DNA of 7,431 nucleotides from JAXDLK01 sp034666665 (GTDB lineage: Bacteria > Desulfobacterota > Binatia > JACPRU01): assembly GCA_034666665.1 (NCBI GenBank), contig JAXDLK010000276.1, positions 1 through 7,431 on the forward strand, in the 5' to 3' direction. A program made the position numbers and the translations under genes. Below the pieces are notes generated by a model. That model was not told the origin of the DNA. It made no database searches and was given only the letters and a program-made list of their open reading frames with translations. Shown here piece by piece: positions 7,001 to 7,431 of the stretch. Positions within the stretch are counted from its first letter, which is position 1. Every line of letters starts with the position of its first letter.

Positions 7001-7431
7001 ATCATGGTCGGACCGGAGATCGAGAAGCGCGCGCTCGTGCGCCATGCCGCGCGGATGTTCGTCGTGGGCGCGAGCTTGACGGTGCCGTTCTTCACGATCG
7101 TGCTGCGCAAGGGCTACGGCCTGGGCGCGCAGCTGATGGCCGGCGGCAGCTTCAAGGCGCCTGCGTTCCTCGTGGCGTGGCCGAGCGGGGAATTCGGCGG
7201 CATGGGGCTCGAGGGCGCGGTGCGGCTGGGCTTCCGCAAGGAGCTCGAGGCGATCGCCGATCCGGACGAGCGAAGGGCGGTGTTCGAGAAGATGGTCGCA
7301 GCCGCCTACGACCACGGCAAAGCCGTGAACGTGGCCTCGGCCTTCGAGTTCGACGACGTGATCGACCCGGTGCAGTCGCGGACCTGGATCCTGAGCGCGT
7401 TGCGGTCTGCCCCGACCCCGCCGACGCGGAC
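4070..7431 (+). CDS. Single-chain biotin-dependent acyl-CoA carboxylase (BC-BCCP-CT fusion, LCC type), 3' truncated
   Basis: An open frame of 1120 codons runs from GTG 4070 off the right edge. Biotin carboxylase occupies about 5-455: LLVANRGEIAVRI (7-19), the ATP-grasp glycine loop GGGGRGM (164-170), RECTLQRRHQK (229-239) and EANPRLQVEHTVTEE (295-309), with K117, K160, H210, K239, E295, N297, R299 and R347 as likely catalytic and ATP or bicarbonate-binding residues. A linker that may be a BT-like domain follows. The biotin carrier domain is about 525-594 and carries EAMKM (557-561), with biotinyl Lys560 encoded at 5747-5749. Carboxyltransferase halves follow at about 610-865 (EGGGGRPGDTD 750-760, SGRCFAGNAALLG 789-801) and 870-1120 (CDTPGIMVGPE 973-983, GYGLGAQLMAGGSF 1015-1028). 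The enzyme carboxylates an acyl-CoA using ATP and bicarbonate; the mycobacterial LCC favours long chains, but the substrate here is not shown. No ATG lies upstream in frame, and the ribosome site is weak (AGGG, 4060-4063). Residues 1097-1108 match the usual end, so little is missing. Confidence 0.95.
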   Translation, partial: MPSSTTLLVANRGEIAVRIFRAAAALGMRTVAVFSEDDARSLHVRRADEARPLRGAGPAAYLDSEQIVAAAKGARADAIHPGYGFLAESAAFAERCAEEGITFVGPTPELLALLGDKGRARALADRSGVPILAGTTGPTSIEEAREFFASLPRGASVLLKAIAGGGGRGMRVVGDAGALEDAWARCRSEAASAFGNGDLYVEQYLPRARHVEVQIVGDASGRARHLGERECTLQRRHQKLVEIAPSPSLSPALRERVTAAAVRLAESVAYRSLGTFEFLIDGDGDPESPSWYFIEANPRLQVEHTVTEEVTGVDLVETQLRIASGRTLAELGLDGTVPSRGFAVELRVNMETMGPDGVARPSGGTLTAFEPPSGPGVRTDTFGYSGYVTSPRFDSLLAKVVAHSPSADFRDALARGYRALCEFRIEGVATNIDLLQALLRHPDVLANRVHTRFVEEHAAELASAAGDGHPRLFFERSAPTARSGAALAGARIDSADPLAVLEHGKSAAGSPAALDEAAWHDGPGTVPIRAAMQGTIVAVEAREGDRIRAGGPLLVMEAMKMEHVIAADRSGVVRRIEVAKGDAVFEGHVLAVLEETDMKAEVGDAAEAVDLDIPRSDLQEVLDRHAIGHDAERPEAVARRRKTGQRTARENVEDLCDPGTFVEYGALVIAAQRQRRSVEDLIRATPADGLVAGVGLVNGDVFDRSAAECAVLAYDYTVLAGTQGQQNHRKKDRLFELAARSRLPVVLFTEGGGGRPGDTDGLVVAGLDCLAFQLFGKLSGLVPLVGINSGRCFAGNAALLGCCDVVIAARDSNVGMGGPAMIEGGGLGVFRPEEVGPMAVQVPNGVVDLPVADEAEGVRVARKYLAYFQGSLREWECADQRLLREVIPENRLRVYDVRSVIQLLADRESVLELRREFGRGMVTALARVEGRPLGIIANNPTYLSGAIDPDGADKAARFMQLCDAFDLPILFLCDTPGIMVGPEIEKRALVRHAARMFVVGASLTVPFFTIVLRKGYGLGAQLMAGGSFKAPAFLVAWPSGEFGGMGLEGAVRLGFRKELEAIADPDERRAVFEKMVAAAYDHGKAVNVASAFEFDDVIDPVQSRTWILSALRSAPTPPTR

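Noticed and set aside
3266..7315. A 1349-codon open frame on the minus strand, antisense to three plus-strand genes
   Set aside because: It crosses the hairpin and overlaps coding sequence with unmistakable carboxylase, SnoaL-like and molybdoenzyme motifs. Its translation is dominated by Arg, Ala, Glu and Asp with no recognisable domain, which is what GC-rich codon bias produces on the opposite strand.

Overview
The window is high-GC bacterial DNA with tightly packed genes. It holds four protein genes: a divergent, truncated regulator at the left edge and three rightward genes, the last cut by the right edge. Each gene was assigned by reading its translation and recognising family motifs; no database search was possible. 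The sequence alone does not fix the organism. GC-rich codon third positions, a single-chain acyl-CoA carboxylase of the type known from mycobacteria, and an intergenic palindromic element suggest a high-GC soil or environmental bacterium, either actinobacterial or one of the high-GC deltaproteobacteria-like lineages. That placement is inference.

Layout. Bases 1-1159 (minus strand) encode a MocR/PdxR-type regulator: a GntR-like winged helix fused to a PLP-binding aminotransferase-like domain, missing its C-terminus. Bases 1160-1272 are the divergent control region, with two TGGAYCCA boxes 35 bp apart that make a plausible MocR operator. Bases 1273-3459 (plus) encode a complete molybdopterin (bis-MGD) oxidoreductase with an N-terminal 4Fe-4S site. 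After 28 bp, bases 3488-3970 (plus) encode a small SnoaL/NTF2-like protein, very probably in the same operon. Bases 3975-4052 form a long hairpin followed by a T tract, which looks like a terminator or a REP-like palindrome. From base 4070 to the right edge (plus) runs a fused biotin carboxylase / biotin carrier / carboxyltransferase protein of the long-chain acyl-CoA carboxylase (LCC) type, 1120 residues visible and close to its natural end.

How they may work together. The regulator is the obvious candidate controller of the molybdoenzyme plus SnoaL-like gene pair across the shared promoter region. The pair looks like a small, uncharacterised redox module on an unknown substrate. The carboxylase carries out acyl-CoA carboxylation. 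It is separated from the pair by the hairpin, so it may be an independent unit or a read-through gene. The least explained parts are the substrate of the molybdoenzyme, its Mo ligand (no Cys or Sec at the expected place), its missing electron-transfer partner and the role of the SnoaL-like protein.
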